Below, piece by piece: positions 4,455 through 5,697 of a DNA stretch of 5,697 bases. The DNA is taken from contig JAFYGL010000684.1 of assembly GCA_017543165.1 (NCBI GenBank), positions 1 through 5,697 of the forward strand, in the 5' to 3' direction. Below the pieces are notes generated by a model. It searched no databases. It saw nothing but the letters and a program-made list of their open reading frames with translations, and was not told the origin of the DNA. Within the stretch, counting starts at the first letter, position 1. Each line of letters starts with the position of its first letter. The stretch comes from Victivallales bacterium. GTDB lineage: Bacteria; Verrucomicrobiota; Lentisphaeria; Oligosphaerales; Oligosphaeraceae. Both the position numbers and the translations under genes were made by a program.

Positions 4455-5697
4455 ATGAAGATAGAAAGGACAATGTTCAACAAGTTGGTTCGTTGGAAGG
4501 ATTCACGTGACAGGAAGCCACTGATATTGAATGGCGTCCGCCAATGTGGGAAGACATGGCTTCTCAAGGAGTTCGGCGCGTCAGAGTTCAATGATGTCGT
4601 ATATTTGAATTTCGAGCGTGATGCAAAACTCTCGTCGTTCTTTGAAGGCTCATACGAACCATCTGCCATTCTGAACAATCTAAGTGCCTACGTTGGACGA
4701 AACATAATGCCTGGCAGTACGCTTCTCATCTTTGACGAAATTCAGCGGTGCCCACGTGCGCTTAATTCCCTCAAATACTTTTGCGAGGAGGCACCTGAGT
4801 ATGCCATAGCCTCAGCGGGTTCTTTGCTCGGCATCTCGCTAGCCTCAAAGGAAGGATTTCCTGTCGGTAAGGTTGATTTGCTTCAATTGACGCCTTGCAC
4901 ATTCTTTGAGTATCTCAAGGCTGTGAATCCTAGAATATGCGAATACATTGCGCATATTCCCCTGGAACCCATTCCAGAAGCCATGGTGGATAAACTTGGC
5001 GGGTATCTTAGAGAGTATCTTACTTTTGGCGGCATGCCAGCTGTTGTCTCCGTATTTGTGGAGTCGCATGATATTGAAAAGGCTGAGAAAGAATTGGCAA
5101 ATGTAATTGTCGCCTATGAATCCGACTTTTCCAAGCACATACCTACCAAAGACATACCGAAACTCTATTTGATATGGAACTCTATTCCCAAGCAGTTCGC
5201 CAAAGAAAACCGCAAGTTTATGTTCAATGAAGTCCGTGAAGGCGCAAGGGCAAAAGATTTAGAGGACGCTTTGCAGTGGCTCATTAACGCATCAATGGTC
5301 TTGCAGGTGAAAAACGTGGAGACACCTGAGATTCCTTTGAAGGCAAATGAAGACCGCAAGACGTTCAAACTCTATACCTCCGATGTGGGTGTCCTGCGGC
5401 GGCTTGCAGGATTGACGCCAGCTACTCTGCTCAACAATTTGGACATCTTCTCGGATTTCAAGGGCAAACTTGCCGAGAACTTTGTTTTGCAGCAGTTGCA
5501 CGCCCTGGGATTCAATCCTGTCAGTTATTGGACAAATGCAACTGGACGCGCAGAAGTAGATTTTCTTGTACAGGATAACGATTCAGTTATTCCCATCGAG
5601 ACCAAGTCAGGACTAAACCTAAAGGCGCAGTCACTACACATCTACAGGGAAAAATACCATCCCACCATTGCCGTCAGAACTTCCATGAAAAACCTTA
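4455..5697 (+). CDS. AAA_14/DUF4143 family ATPase, GVRQCGKT type (3' partial)
   Basis: Second P-loop ATPase of the COG1373-like family; 414 codons are visible without a stop and the C-terminus lies beyond the window. The ATG at 4455 is set by AAAGGAG seven bases upstream. Walker A is GVRQCGKT (27-34, Lys33); Walker B is LLIFDEIQ (90-97, Asp94/Glu95). A sensor-like ASAGSLLG is at 119-126, FGGMP at 191-195, and the DUF4143 hallmark YTSDVGVL at 307-314. The C-terminal part has AEVDFLV (366-372, Asp369) followed by PIETKSG (380-386, Glu382, Lys384), the D...ExK pattern of PD-(D/E)xK nucleases. Family members are usually about 380-440 residues, so little is missing. It is only a distant relative of the upstream ATPase, and the 253-bp gap with its own promoter argues against a simple operon. 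No signal peptide or membrane span is seen. The cellular role of the family is not established. Confidence 0.88.
   Translation, partial: MKIERTMFNKLVRWKDSRDRKPLILNGVRQCGKTWLLKEFGASEFNDVVYLNFERDAKLSSFFEGSYEPSAILNNLSAYVGRNIMPGSTLLIFDEIQRCPRALNSLKYFCEEAPEYAIASAGSLLGISLASKEGFPVGKVDLLQLTPCTFFEYLKAVNPRICEYIAHIPLEPIPEAMVDKLGGYLREYLTFGGMPAVVSVFVESHDIEKAEKELANVIVAYESDFSKHIPTKDIPKLYLIWNSIPKQFAKENRKFMFNEVREGARAKDLEDALQWLINASMVLQVKNVETPEIPLKANEDRKTFKLYTSDVGVLRRLAGLTPATLLNNLDIFSDFKGKLAENFVLQQLHALGFNPVSYWTNATGRAEVDFLVQDNDSVIPIETKSGLNLKAQSLHIYREKYHPTIAVRTSMKNL

Noticed and set aside
4193..4678. Open frame of 161 codons on the - strand
   Set aside because: It is antisense to the second ATPase and crosses two repeats; the translation is low-complexity and repeats a NSAPKTQ-like phrase only because of the tandem DNA repeat.

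Overview
The window holds two kinds of DNA that meet near position 2690. The left half (1-2685) has moderate to high GC and carries carbohydrate-related genes. A 5'-truncated alpha/beta hydrolase (esterase-like) on the + strand converges with a glycoside hydrolase family 78 (alpha-L-rhamnosidase-like) gene on the - strand. Between their 3' ends lies a large, nested, nearly perfect inverted repeat (802-1080). The right half (2690-5697) is visibly richer in A+T. It carries two divergent members of the AAA_14/DUF4143 ATPase family (COG1373-type) in tandem on the + strand, and the second runs off the window edge.

The organism is a bacterium that degrades plant or algal polysaccharides. Moderate GC, a short cytoplasmic GH78 enzyme, an esterase of the abundant environmental type, multicopy COG1373 ATPases and abundant palindromic intergenic repeats fit the Lentisphaerae/Kiritimatiellota/Verrucomicrobiota group best. 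This placement is an inference of low confidence, since the window has no phylogenetic marker.

Layout: 2-742 partial alpha/beta hydrolase (+); 743-1068 convergent intergenic region with the inverted repeat; 1069-2685 GH78-like protein (-); 2686-2911 AT-rich divergent region with an unusual set of direct and inverted repeats plus candidate promoters for both flanking genes; 2912-4201 first ATPase (+, start moved inward from the longest possible ORF); 4202-4454 intergenic region holding a 97-bp element that can fold as a three-way junction, then a 32-bp-period tandem repeat, a well-formed promoter and a strong ribosome binding site; 4455-5697 second ATPase (+, 3' truncated).

The esterase and the rhamnosidase-like enzyme could both act on decorated oligosaccharides, one removing ester groups and the other terminal rhamnose, but they are convergent and so do not form an operon. 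The two ATPases are not close copies: their Walker A signatures and their C-terminal nuclease-like motifs differ. Each has its own repeat-rich upstream region, so they look like separately expressed units rather than one operon. The most unusual content is in the non-coding DNA: each of the three intergenic gaps holds its own type of palindromic or repeated element.
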